A DNA stretch of 64,000 bases, taken from assembly GCA_903772945.1 (NCBI GenBank), contig CAICTM010000099.1, positions 1 through 64,000 on the forward strand, written 5' to 3'. Both the position numbers and the translations under genes were made by a program. Each line of letters starts with the position of its first letter. The stretch's first letter is position 1. Below, piece after piece: positions 31,748 through 40,540 of this stretch. The notes under the pieces were generated by a model. The model was not told the origin of the DNA. It saw only the letters and a list, made by a program, of their open reading frames with translations, and ran no database searches. This DNA comes from Seminavis robusta. Its lineage: Eukaryota; Bacillariophyta; Bacillariophyceae; Naviculales; Naviculaceae.

Positions 31748-32330
31748 TTAAAAGTGAACCAACTCATCTAGAGATCCAAATTCGATTAGTGTCCTTCCTG
31801 TGAAGGGTGCAACACTGTCGTAGCACTTCATTGCATCAAGCTTGCAAACTTGGAAATCATCCATCCATCCAACCCCAGTCAATGCGTCTAGCACAAATTT
31901 GAGGCAGTTATCTGTGTCTGGTTTCATACTTATAGTGTACTCTGTGCTATTAGATTGTGATGCTTGTAATAGCTTTCCCTTGGGTCTGGTTCTGTTTCCG
32001 TTGACAAACATGTTTTGTGGAGGCCTCTTGTACAATCTCACCCTAACCCATACTGGACCTGCTGGTAAAATAGGTGGTTCGCCAATACCAATGCCAAGCT
32101 CGCTCCTAGCTTCAGTGGCAACTGTTTCATCTTTGCCTCGGATGGATTGTACATCCATCGCTTGATGAATGTGATTCCTTTGACTTTCCCAGCTTTCTTT
32201 GTCGCTCCACACTGCATGGCATGGAACCCCGGGGATTGTTTTGGGACAATATCACCAGTCACAGCTGGTAGATCCCAGGATCCGCTTGGAACTGTTTCTA
32301 CCCACACTCATGCCCTTGAATCAGGCTGAA
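31748..32330 (-). pseudogene. RusA-like Holliday junction resolvase relic
   Basis: The frame ending at 31748 encodes a RusA-type core: VWVRVRLYKRPP, then KPDTDNCLKFVLDALTGVGWMDDFQVCKLDAMKC, whose D-x-DN-x(2)-K and DD-x-QV motifs contain the conserved acidic residues of RusA nucleases. Coding sense continues upstream in a second frame (GKVKGITFIKRWMYNPSEAKMKQ), so the gene looks broken, with at least one break. RusA resolves four-way DNA junctions in phages and bacteria and appears in eukaryotes mostly with mobile or viral DNA, so this is best treated as a captured fossil. It is tail-to-tail with the histone-H3-like ORF, 85 bp apart, which suggests both came in one inserted segment. Confidence 0.6.
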
Positions 32331-33541
32331 AACAACGTGCCGACTCTATTTGGGCAACGGTGCCTGTTACCCACAGTTTCATACCTATTACCAGTACCCC
32401 CATAACTTTCCTAGCTAGAGCCAGCTGCCAATAGCTACCGGTAGATAGCTCTTGGCAATGAACGAAGACGATTACAGAATCGAATCTCAATCGCAATTTC
32501 AGCGAGCTAGAAAGTCGGATACCACTACAACATCATGTAGCGCAGAACAAAAAACAATGCTTGACAGAAATGAGTGAATTGAATTGGGGCTTCACATCAA
32601 AATTGAATGGTTCTTTGATTCTTTGATTGTTTGGTCGCACCAAGCGGTCAATGCCAAACAAGGGCGATGCTTGCTGTTTACCCCGGCAGCTATTCATCCT
32701 GTACCTACTATTATGCATTCCACAAACATGTACAACAGAGCAAAAAACTGGTACCTCAGTGGCACTGGGCTTTGGATGTCTTTTGGTCGTCCGCATGTCC
32801 GAGCTATGATACAGTATGTCCGCATGTCCGCTCTCTTTTGTTCTTGTCAAGTTACGAAACTCGGAAGTGGGAGGAGTGACTCGTCACTCCATTTCAAGAT
32901 GCTATTCCACATCTTTTACATCCTATTAAATGGATTCCCAGTTGACTTAAAGACGGCAAGATTGAATGGTCATGGTGCTCTTTTCCCATAAATACCTAAT
33001 CGTCAAAGACTGCCCGAGTTCTCTAAAGACTTTTTGGTCGCGGTATCTTTTGTGTCACCACCTCTCACCAACCAGGCTTTCGGTAGCTAGCTAGTAGACT
33101 AGAAGCAAAACTGGACTACTGCAGTTGCTACCAGTAGCGAGTATCTCCTGCCCACAGGAGGTACTACCGGTAGCTAGCTAGTAGGTGATGTAGGTGATGT
33201 CTGCTTTGGCAAGTATGAATGTGTTTGGTTTCTGACTGGTTGCGCTACTAAAGAGGTCACAATCGATGGTTAGGACCCCGCCTGATCGATTGGCGTGGGG
33301 CTACCGGTAGCTAAGATCTGCTTCCAGTTAGTTACCAGTACGGTCTACGTGAAGTAGAGGGCAGGTATCAGCAGGCTTAGGTGGGCTTGCCAATGGCGCG
33401 CATCTCTGGAACCGTACATGTAATATGCGTTGACATTAGAGCTAGTAACTTTGGTATTGCGTTCCCCTCCAAAAACAGAGTAGGTTAGTTAGATTGTATG
33501 TCAATCTAATCTAGTCTATGAAAGTGTCTGTTGTCATTCAT
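32331..33541. other. Non-coding stretch
   Basis: No supported gene in 1.2 kb; several CTAGCTAG and CTACCGGTAGCTAG words cluster at 33080-33320. The ORFs at 32533-32991 overlap each other in several frames without a consistent coding signal. Confidence 0.5.
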
Positions 33542-34603
33542 TCATTCTTCATCAGATTCCATTGCAAATGCCAATAGATTACGAGCCGAACAAAAAATGT
33601 GTCCGTGATCTTCGGATTGTTCTATGGCCCGGACGAGACCCTCCAAATCCTCTTTTTGGCTGTGGTCATGATCACTGTGGTTGCTGCTCAGTTTCAACTT
33701 GCACAGCAGTCCCGAGGGTGCGTCCCCCGCTGGTCGTCGACGGCATTGGTTGGATGACGACGAATACACATCGTCTTTGGTGGGTCGTCGTGCCTTGCTG
33801 CGGTTGTAAACTAGTAGGTCCTTTTGACTGTCATCTCGTTGGTATAGAAAGATGCCCTTATTGGATCCAGATCGTCGTACAAAGACGTGATCGTCTTCTT
33901 CCCCATCACTCTGATGCAGTGCTGCCAAAGGCGAGGTATTGATAGTCAGTCGTGCTGGGGAAGTCTGTCGACGGGGTTTGCTCAAGCCATGATGTTGATT
34001 CTTCTTCTTCATGGCATTACTATTTGCTGTGATCTCCGCCTTGTGGTTGGCTAGTAGAAGACTGGAGAGATCATCCCCTGAGAATTTGCGACGCAATTGT
34101 TTCAATTCTTGGGTCGATGGCGGGACAACAGCAGTGTCATTGTGGCCCTTCTTCGTCTTTGTCGCGTCACAATCACAGTGACTGTCGTTCTCCGGGGAAA
34201 CACCTCGTCGTCGCGTGGGCATGGCCATGGCCGATTGCTTGGTCGCACTGATGTTGGACTCCCATCGTGACTGTCGAGGGTTGGAAGAGGATGAAGCCAT
34301 CGATACGTCATCCAAGGAGGATACAGAGGAGGACAACGTTGTACGAGTATCACGAGAACGTTGGCATTGGTCATTGCTGTTGCTGCGCTGTTTCTTCTGT
34401 TGCTGTTTCTTCACGGATCGACGCTGACGACTGGGATTGCGGGGAAAGTAAGGAACCTTTCGGCTCCTCTCGCGATCCAAATCACCGCGACGACCCAAAC
34501 TGTGAGGAGAAACAACCACGGTGACAACGGGAAAGCCTCGCATCCCTTCTCCCGATGGTGGCGAGGCAATGCCTTGTTGCTCTGTCATGCTAGAACGATG
34601 CAT
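33542..34603 (-). CDS. Hypothetical Ser/Arg/Lys-rich disordered protein
   Basis: A 353-residue single-exon frame with a genuine ATG (34601-34603). Most of it is low complexity: basic clusters (RQRRSVKKQQQKKQR), Ser runs (TTLSSSVSSLDD, SMASSSS) and a Gln/Lys segment. More ordered-looking patches are RKFSGDDLSSLLLANHKAEI, VFVRRSGSNKGIFLYQRDDSQKDLLVYNRS and a C-terminal helix KEDLEGLVRAIEQSEDHGHIF. No family was recognised. Composition suggests a nuclear or scaffold protein, but this is only an impression. Its length without stops and its consistent amino-acid bias argue that it is real. Confidence 0.55.
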   Translation of the reverse strand: MHRSSMTEQQGIASPPSGEGMRGFPVVTVVVSPHSLGRRGDLDRERSRKVPYFPRNPSRQRRSVKKQQQKKQRSNSNDQCQRSRDTRTTLSSSVSSLDDVSMASSSSNPRQSRWESNISATKQSAMAMPTRRRGVSPENDSHCDCDATKTKKGHNDTAVVPPSTQELKQLRRKFSGDDLSSLLLANHKAEITANSNAMKKKNQHHGLSKPRRQTSPARLTINTSPLAALHQSDGEEDDHVFVRRSGSNKGIFLYQRDDSQKDLLVYNRSKARRPTKDDVYSSSSNQCRRRPAGDAPSGLLCKLKLSSNHSDHDHSQKEDLEGLVRAIEQSEDHGHIFCSARNLLAFAMESDEE

Positions 34604-35916
34604 TCGAACGGCTTGTTTCGCTTGATTGCTTGGTTAGTCTACTATTAATACTGTATCAGTACGAATTTGCTGAGAGGGGCTCCTTCAATATGAGGCATCA
34701 AAACTTGCTTGAACGTTTTGTGATGTGAGAGCAGCTACCATGTACGGCAACTTTCAGCTTGGGTTGCTTCTGCGTTCGCTCGGAAGCCTAAAACCAAAGT
34801 GACCAAGGAGTAAGATGGTTCTGCTGAGGAGTACAGTCGCGGATACTCAATGCAGGACTGAGCATCCTCTCACACAAGGTAAGAGTGCGAACACACCACG
34901 CCACCACTCCGAGTAGCTGGTAGCTGCTCAACACAACGAAAACACAAAGGCGTCGTTCAAAGAACCCAAGCTTGCCAAATGAATACTCCTTTACTCAGTA
35001 GCAGTACTAAGTTTGGGGTCTGCGCCCCAACTCAATGGTTGCTTGCAGGTGGATATCGAGGAGGCCGCGGATCCAAGCAAGAACACTGTGTCTCAGCCAG
35101 AAGGAAGCTTTGAACCCCGGTTGCTTCGGACAGGTCCAGAGCCGGTCTTCTTACTGTACTTACAGGAGCTTAGCTGCTACTCTTACTCATCTGCAGTGGG
35201 AGGTGGTGCGGCCAGATAGGAATGCTGAAGAGAAGGGTAACAACAGCAAGATCCAGCCAGGATCATTCATATCATATACTTCCTTCTGTGGTCAAATGTC
35301 AAATGGTCGCTCGGAATATACCTGTGCATTGGCAATGTCTGCAAGCAATCTCTATCATAGTCAATGGATTCGATTATGATGATGCGACTGCAATGCCATA
35401 CAATGCCGCTTGGAGAAGGGCTGAGAGAAGGAGGTTCTGGAAGTAAAAGAGTTTGGTGTAGTTAACTTAGGAATTGCGAAGTGAAAGAGTTTGGTGTGTT
35501 TTGATAGTCTTTGATTTCTTGATTGCCTTATCACGACAGGCCAGGCTTCTCTGAAGAAGGTTGCCTTTTGGGACATCTCATCAACTGTTTCGTTTCTTCT
35601 GGTGCCCTCTACTTCGGACAGTGGGGATTGCATTTGTTTCGTTATAGCTAGCTAGAGCTTTCTCCTGATGCTATCCACTCGGGGACTTGACTAAAAGCAT
35701 GTGTGGTCAATTCGATGGATTGATTTGGTGCAACATCTACTAGTATGTCATTTTGAGCCAGCTACTAGTTCCGTTAGTTCCGTTAGGTCTAGCTAGCTAG
35801 TAGAGCTGCTAGCTAGCTAGTAGTAGCAGGGCATCGCACGGTGGCTAGCTACATGTAGCAACAGTATGGTACGTACCGGAGCACCGGAGCTCGTACCGGT
35901 ACCGGTGCTCTCATCA
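34604..35916. other. Non-coding stretch
   Basis: No supported gene. Rich in CTAGCTAG (35645, 35790-35820) and ends in a run of CCGGTACCGGTACCGGTG just before the motif-array element at 35917. Confidence 0.5.
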
Positions 35917-36130
35917 GGACCGTCCGACGGTTTTCACTCAGGATTTAAAAAAAACTTGAAATTCCCACGACTGTGGACCGTTTAAAACATGCCCTTAAAA
36001 CATGCCCTTTTAAAAATCGGCAACATGCCCTTAAACATGTCCTTAAATAAACATGCCCTTAAAACATGCCCTCTATCGAACCAGTCGTGGCAGCTTTTTT
36101 AAAGCCTGAGCGAAAACCGTCGGACGGTCC
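35917..36130. mobile_element. 214-bp motif-array element (GGACCGTCCGACGG ends, AACATGCCCTTAA interior)
   Basis: Terminal inverted repeats GGACCGTCCGACGGTTTT-C are followed by a second inverted pair CCACGACTG / CAGTCGTGG. The interior is six or more copies of AAACATGCCCTTAAA. It is a short relative of the 397-bp elements at 40144 and 44296 with the same ends but a different interior word. No target-site duplication was recognised. Confidence 0.85.
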
Positions 36131-36598
36131 AGAGGGCAGATCCTCAGGGTAGGTCTTATGGGTACGTGTAACGCACCTCCTGGGTGATGGTTACCTGACT
36201 CCAACCGGTACTCAAAACTGAGTACGTCATCCAGTCTTATCACAATTCCAAGTTACTCGAAATCTTCTCTCATTCGTGGTACCCAATCGCAAGCCGAATT
36301 CCAACTTCTTCACAATCACAATCATCTTCGCCAACACCGTAAACAACCGCCCAGAATGATCATGATTGTATTCCTATTGATGTAAGAGGGAAAGATAGGG
36401 CGAGACCAAGCTAAAGAGAGACGAACGTGGTCGCTGAAATGCCCTAATGGAGAGACAAAGAGAGAAGCAAGGATATACAGTAATGAATAAATGATTAGTA
36501 GTCTTAAAGCAAGCTGCGTGGGATTGACACTCGTCCCCACAAAGCCACAAAAAATCGTATCTTTTCATCAGTTAGTATTCTCGCACAAAGTAGCCACC

Positions 36599-37687
36599 AT
36601 GTCGGATGGTGATGAGGACAGTGATGCAAGCCCAACTATCCAAGAAGAAATGGAAAAGATTCAAAAGGAGAGGATTCGAAAGGAGAAGGAAGCCGTGCCC
36701 TCCTCTACATCATCCTCCGACGATGATGAGGAAGATGATCCACTCGCCAAGAAGCTACCGGCACTTTCTGGTAAAACTTCTTCGCCACTAGTGGGAACCC
36801 AAGATCTTTCTCAAAGCCAGGGGTTTCCCTACCATTTGGCCCAGCCTTCGCAATTATCCCAAGCTCCCCCTGCCTTTGCAAGTGTCTCTCGAGCTCCAAT
36901 TAATGTTGGACTTATTCCCATTCCCATGCAACAGGCAGTTCACCGGACACTGACACCGCTCGAGTCCTATCAGGTGGACCCATGGCCCCCTTATATGTGT
37001 GCTGGTCAAGGCCAGCCATACTACTATGATAATGGAAAAGGGAGACCCCCACTTCCCCACAACAAGAGATCTGCAAGTGCACCCGTCAGTAGGGCTCCAT
37101 CGCCAGCTGCATCTTCGGCAAAGAAGAAGAAAAAGAACGTCAACAGGCATGGGCGAACCAAGGAAGAAGAAGACAAGTTCCAGAGTCTAGTAGACACTGT
37201 CGTGAAACGCTTTACCAAAGACAAAAAGGATCTGATCACCTGTCTGGAGGAACAAGATGGAAAGAAAGCAGACGACCGAGAGTTTCACAGAGTCGCAAAA
37301 TGGATCACTGTCAACAGGGGAAAGGAGAACGAAACCAAGATTGATCTTGCAGAGTTGAAGTGTGCACAGATAAGGAGACTTGCTGGCAATTGTGGTATTC
37401 GCAGAGGAGGTCAAATGAACCTTTTCGATGCAAGGAGACACATCGCTTTATGGATTGACACTGGGACTGTGTACAACGACAACTCACTCACTGGTAATCC
37501 ATCCAGCAATTGGTTGCCAATTGACAGACGCATTTTTACTTACATGAGAGTTCTCAACGCAGTTTTTCACAAGACCATGATTGCCACCTTCATCACGATT
37601 AATGACACCAAGAAGAGGAAAGAATATGAATCCGCGCATGGAGGAAACCCAGTAAAGACTTCTGGCATAGTGTATCAGAGATGGTGA
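36599..37687 (+). CDS. Transposon ORF1, Lys-rich DNA-binding-like protein (5' part)
   Basis: Starts at an ideal Kozak context (GCCACCATGTC) and encodes 362 residues. The acidic/Ser-rich N-terminus, a Pro-rich middle and a KKKKKNVNRHGRTKEEEDKF segment lead into a helical domain (FQSLVDTVVKRFTKDKKDLITCLEEQ, ELKCAQIRRLAGNCGIRRGGQMNLFDARRHIALWID). Near the end NPVKTSGIVYQRW-stop looks wrong, while the next frame reads NP-KDFWHSVSEMVNDPSNN without interruption. ORF1 and the following ORF are therefore probably one ~640-residue protein split by a single frameshift at about 37640-37657. No slippery heptamer is obvious, so an ordinary indel is the simplest reading. Confidence 0.6.
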   Translation: MSDGDEDSDASPTIQEEMEKIQKERIRKEKEAVPSSTSSSDDDEEDDPLAKKLPALSGKTSSPLVGTQDLSQSQGFPYHLAQPSQLSQAPPAFASVSRAPINVGLIPIPMQQAVHRTLTPLESYQVDPWPPYMCAGQGQPYYYDNGKGRPPLPHNKRSASAPVSRAPSPAASSAKKKKKNVNRHGRTKEEEDKFQSLVDTVVKRFTKDKKDLITCLEEQDGKKADDREFHRVAKWITVNRGKENETKIDLAELKCAQIRRLAGNCGIRRGGQMNLFDARRHIALWIDTGTVYNDNSLTGNPSSNWLPIDRRIFTYMRVLNAVFHKTMIATFITINDTKKRKEYESAHGGNPVKTSGIVYQRW

Positions 37688-38523
37688 ACGACCCAAGCAA
37701 CAATGGAGAGGTTGGCATTGTACTCTTTGGACAAGAAGAGGAAGACGAAAGACTGTACAAATTCAACCAAGATGGCGAGTTCAACCTCAACGAATTTAAC
37801 CACCCACAGACATGGGAGTCATGCCAGCAGCTTGCCAGTGATGCTATGAAAGCCAGAGAGAACTGTCTTGGGGAGATGAGAAAGTCTGGACAGGGAAGTG
37901 CCGATATGTGGACCTACTGTACAACAACCAAGTTCTGCAAGTTGAGGAAGAGCTGTACAGTTCCAGCGAAGGCAGTGTATTATTGCGATGTTCTTTGCAA
38001 GGCGTACCCTGACATTGATGGCAAGTTTGCAGCATTCATGACTGCCACCCAACAATCCGATTCTGAAGTTGCATTGACAGGAAGTGCCGGTGCAGAGGAC
38101 AGCGCTGCTACTGGAAACAGGAAGAACAAACAACTGGACACCTTGTGCAGTGCAATTGTCCAGGCAACAACAAACATGAGCGACACCAGTGCAGCCAAAA
38201 GGGAGGCAAGTGAAGAGAGGGCGGAGATGGAAGCAGAGAAGGCTAGGTTGGACACAGAAGAGAGAACATGGAATCAGTACACATCCATATCCGACAGGTT
38301 CTTGACTCTGTTGGAGGATCCAAGCAAGATTTCTCTTGCACGTAACATGGCAGTGCGTATTCGGAAACTGGAAAAGACGCTTGGTTTGGATGGCCCTTTC
38401 AGTGTCACCAAAGAACTCAATAAGAAGCTTCGCGAGTATGGCATTGCATTAAATCCTGCCGAATTGGAGGTTACAGTAGTAGAGACAAGTGTGGCCAGCG
38501 AACCAACTCATCAGACGAACTAG
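37681..38523 (+). CDS. Transposon ORF2 (probable continuation of ORF1)
   Basis: 280 residues. The formal start ATGGTGA overlaps the stop of ORF1 by seven bases, but the frame is open upstream to about 37640 (KDFWHSVSEM), so the natural start is probably not here. Features: a possible Cys cluster (TYCTTTKFCKLRKSC, YYCDVLCKAYP), and a long coiled coil (KREASEERAEMEAEKARLDTEE) followed by ISDRFLTLLEDPSKISLARNMAVRIRKLEK. It is tail-to-tail with the transposase, 28 bp apart. No family is recognised beyond the element. Confidence 0.6.
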   Translation: MVNDPSNNGEVGIVLFGQEEEDERLYKFNQDGEFNLNEFNHPQTWESCQQLASDAMKARENCLGEMRKSGQGSADMWTYCTTTKFCKLRKSCTVPAKAVYYCDVLCKAYPDIDGKFAAFMTATQQSDSEVALTGSAGAEDSAATGNRKNKQLDTLCSAIVQATTNMSDTSAAKREASEERAEMEAEKARLDTEERTWNQYTSISDRFLTLLEDPSKISLARNMAVRIRKLEKTLGLDGPFSVTKELNKKLREYGIALNPAELEVTVVETSVASEPTHQTN

Positions 38524-38550
38524 CTAATTGTAACTGGTAAAGTGTGTTTG

Positions 38551-39792
38551 TTAATCCTCATTGAACCTTCTACGCTTAGAGGGCTTTTCATTGCCAGGCC
38601 GCGACATCTGCATCCTTTCCACTCTTTCCACCATACGTTCGCGCAAATAGGAATGGCCATCAACAGAACCAATGAAAGCTGCTCCATCCAAGGCGACAGG
38701 ATCTCCTTCTTCATCGTGCGGAACAGTGGGGAGGAATCTTGGGAACGTTCCTTCAGAGATGTCTTCCTGAGCTGCAAGTCTCTCATTGATGCAAAAGTTG
38801 TGCAGGCGAGAGATTGCTGCAGTGAGATAGCGCATGTTTGCCATTGTGCATGACACTGGTCTTTGCAGAATACCCCACTTCATTTGCATGATGCCAAAGG
38901 CCATCTCCACTCTGATGCGCAGCTGGCTGGCAAAGAAGTTGAAATTGTCGTATCTTCTCTGAAACTTGTCTCCCCCTTGATAGATGGGAACCATATGTTC
39001 AGTAGGAACATACGCGGCATCACCAATACAGCACACTCCTGTAGGCAGGTTTTCAACCAGGTCATGCAAAGAATACTGCTTGATAGCGTCTCGGTCTCCA
39101 CTGACGCCAGGTGCAGCAAAAGCGAAGAAAGTGAATCGACAGTGATGGTCAACAGCAGCTTGAATATTGACTCCGTAGCATTGGTAGTGGCCAGAGAAGT
39201 AGGACCGGACGTTTCCCACCTCTCTCTTGCTTGGAACCCTGATTCTCATAAGATATCCATCGCATACAGTAGCACAGTTGATTATTGTTTGTTGATCGCT
39301 GATACTGGCAAATCCAGCTGCAGCAGCTCTGATTTCTTCAGCCGTTTTCGGAAAGCGCAACTTCAATGCTGAGCACTTCGCAACAGCAGTTATAGTTTTC
39401 CATACCACTCTGTAGAAGGATGCTTTGGAAATACCAGCAACATCGCAGATATCTAAGTACGAACCACCTGCCAACCAGCGTAGACTGCAATAGAGGCATA
39501 ATTCAGGGATGATAGAGCCACCCCTACACTCTGCCTGTAGCTCGGACACTTCCAGATTTTCTCTCAAAAGCCCCAAAAGCTTGTTGAAGGATTGCAGAGA
39601 CATGCGAAGGCGTCTTTTCAAAGTTCCTCGGCAATTGTGCCTCTGCACGTAATCATGCCATGCCAACCTTTGGTCAAATGTAGAAGGATTCCTTGATGTG
39701 GGGTAAAACAACAATAGCCCCACTGTAAATAACAGCAAGTGAATCAATACCGCCATTTCTGCTGAGGCGTCATCATCCAAATAGTCTGCCAT
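38551..39792 (-). CDS. PIF/Harbinger DDE_Tnp_4 transposase
   Basis: 413 residues, no stop. A hydrophobic N-terminal stretch and a helix-turn-helix-like region (LRWLAGGSYLDICDVAGISKASFYRVVW) precede the DDE core: D178 in CATVCDGYLMRI, D258 in CCIGDAAYVPT and E296 in RIRVEMAFGIMQMKWGIL, which is the diagnostic Harbinger third motif. FASQLRIRVEMAFG and AISRLHNFCIN further support the family. The C-terminus is basic (KPSKRRRF). The coding frame looks intact, so this copy could be active, though the split ORF1/ORF2 beside it argues against autonomy. Confidence 0.9.
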   Translation of the reverse strand: MADYLDDDASAEMAVLIHLLLFTVGLLLFYPTSRNPSTFDQRLAWHDYVQRHNCRGTLKRRLRMSLQSFNKLLGLLRENLEVSELQAECRGGSIIPELCLYCSLRWLAGGSYLDICDVAGISKASFYRVVWKTITAVAKCSALKLRFPKTAEEIRAAAAGFASISDQQTIINCATVCDGYLMRIRVPSKREVGNVRSYFSGHYQCYGVNIQAAVDHHCRFTFFAFAAPGVSGDRDAIKQYSLHDLVENLPTGVCCIGDAAYVPTEHMVPIYQGGDKFQRRYDNFNFFASQLRIRVEMAFGIMQMKWGILQRPVSCTMANMRYLTAAISRLHNFCINERLAAQEDISEGTFPRFLPTVPHDEEGDPVALDGAAFIGSVDGHSYLRERMVERVERMQMSRPGNEKPSKRRRFNED

Positions 39793-39957
39793 CTTGTGTC
39801 TAATAGCTAGATGTGTTGTGTTTGTTGTGTTGTTCGATGAAATTGAGAGATCGAGAGCTATCTATGATGGATTAGAGTTTAGGTTTGTGTTGAGCTGCGC
39901 CTTCGGCTGGCGCACTAAATTGTGATTGGAAGATTCGCGCAGCTCAAAACGAAGTAA

Positions 39958-40011
39958 GAAATGGTACCCCGTTGGAAATCCTGGTGGAAGTGCACAGTGG
40001 GGTACCATTTC
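39958..40011. other. Perfect hairpin, 13-bp arms
   Basis: GAAATGGTACCCC at 39958-39970 and its exact reverse complement GGGGTACCATTTC at 39999-40011, with a 28-base loop. It lies upstream of the transposase start and could be a subterminal binding site or a transcript hairpin; no function is shown. Confidence 0.75.
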
Positions 40012-40143
40012 TGTGAGTGTTTGGAGCTGTGCGAAAGTGTCAATGTTCATTATTAGCTTTTTTAGGTACCGGGTACGCTTGGAAAGACTCGTTAAGACCA
40101 ACCCTCACATCCTCACTCTTCTTTCTTCTTCTTCGTGGGTCCT

Positions 40144-40540
40144 GGACCGTCCGACGGTTTTCACTCAGGATTTAAAAAGCTTCCACGACTGACAAAAACT
40201 TGACCAGCACAATTAAGGGATTGTTTCTTTTAAGGGATTGTTTAAGGGATAGTCAAAGATTTAAGGGATTGTTGTTAAGGGATTGTTTATTTAAGGGATT
40301 GTTTAGGGGATAGTTGAAGAAATAGGGGATAGTTGTATGGTATGTCCATTTGGCGTTAAGGGATTGTTTAGGGGATAGTCCAAGATTTAAGGGATTGTTT
40401 TAAGGGATTGTTTCCTTAAGGGATTGTTTAAGGGATAGTTGATGAGTTAAGGGATTGTTTAAGGGATTGTTTTAAACGGTCATTCAGTCGTGGCAATTTC
40501 AAGATTTTTTAAATCCTGTGTGAAAACCGTCGGACGGTCC
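40144..40540. mobile_element. 397-bp motif-array element (TTAAGGGATTGTTT interior), copy 1
   Basis: Ends are inverted copies of GGACCGTCCGACGGTTTTCA, followed by an inverted CCACGACTGA / TCAGTCGTGG-like pair. The interior has eleven copies of AAGGGATTGTTT and five of the variant GGGATAGT, all in one orientation. It is the reverse complement of the element at 44296-44692, to which it aligns along its length with scattered differences and the same total length. Confidence 0.9.

Larger units (their letters stand above)
35917..40540. mobile_element. Second PIF/Harbinger-type element, about 4.6 kb, bracketed by motif-array ends
   Basis: Between the 214-bp element (left) and the 397-bp element (right) lie two forward ORFs and a convergent DDE transposase, the same plan and nearly the same length as the element at 18.5-23.1 kb. 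The outermost bases on both sides are inverted copies of GGACCGTCCGACGG. Each bracket is itself a short element with both ends, so the boundaries proposed here are a hypothesis: the true ends could lie inside at 36131-36598 and 39793-40143, where no inverted pair was found. Confidence 0.45.
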
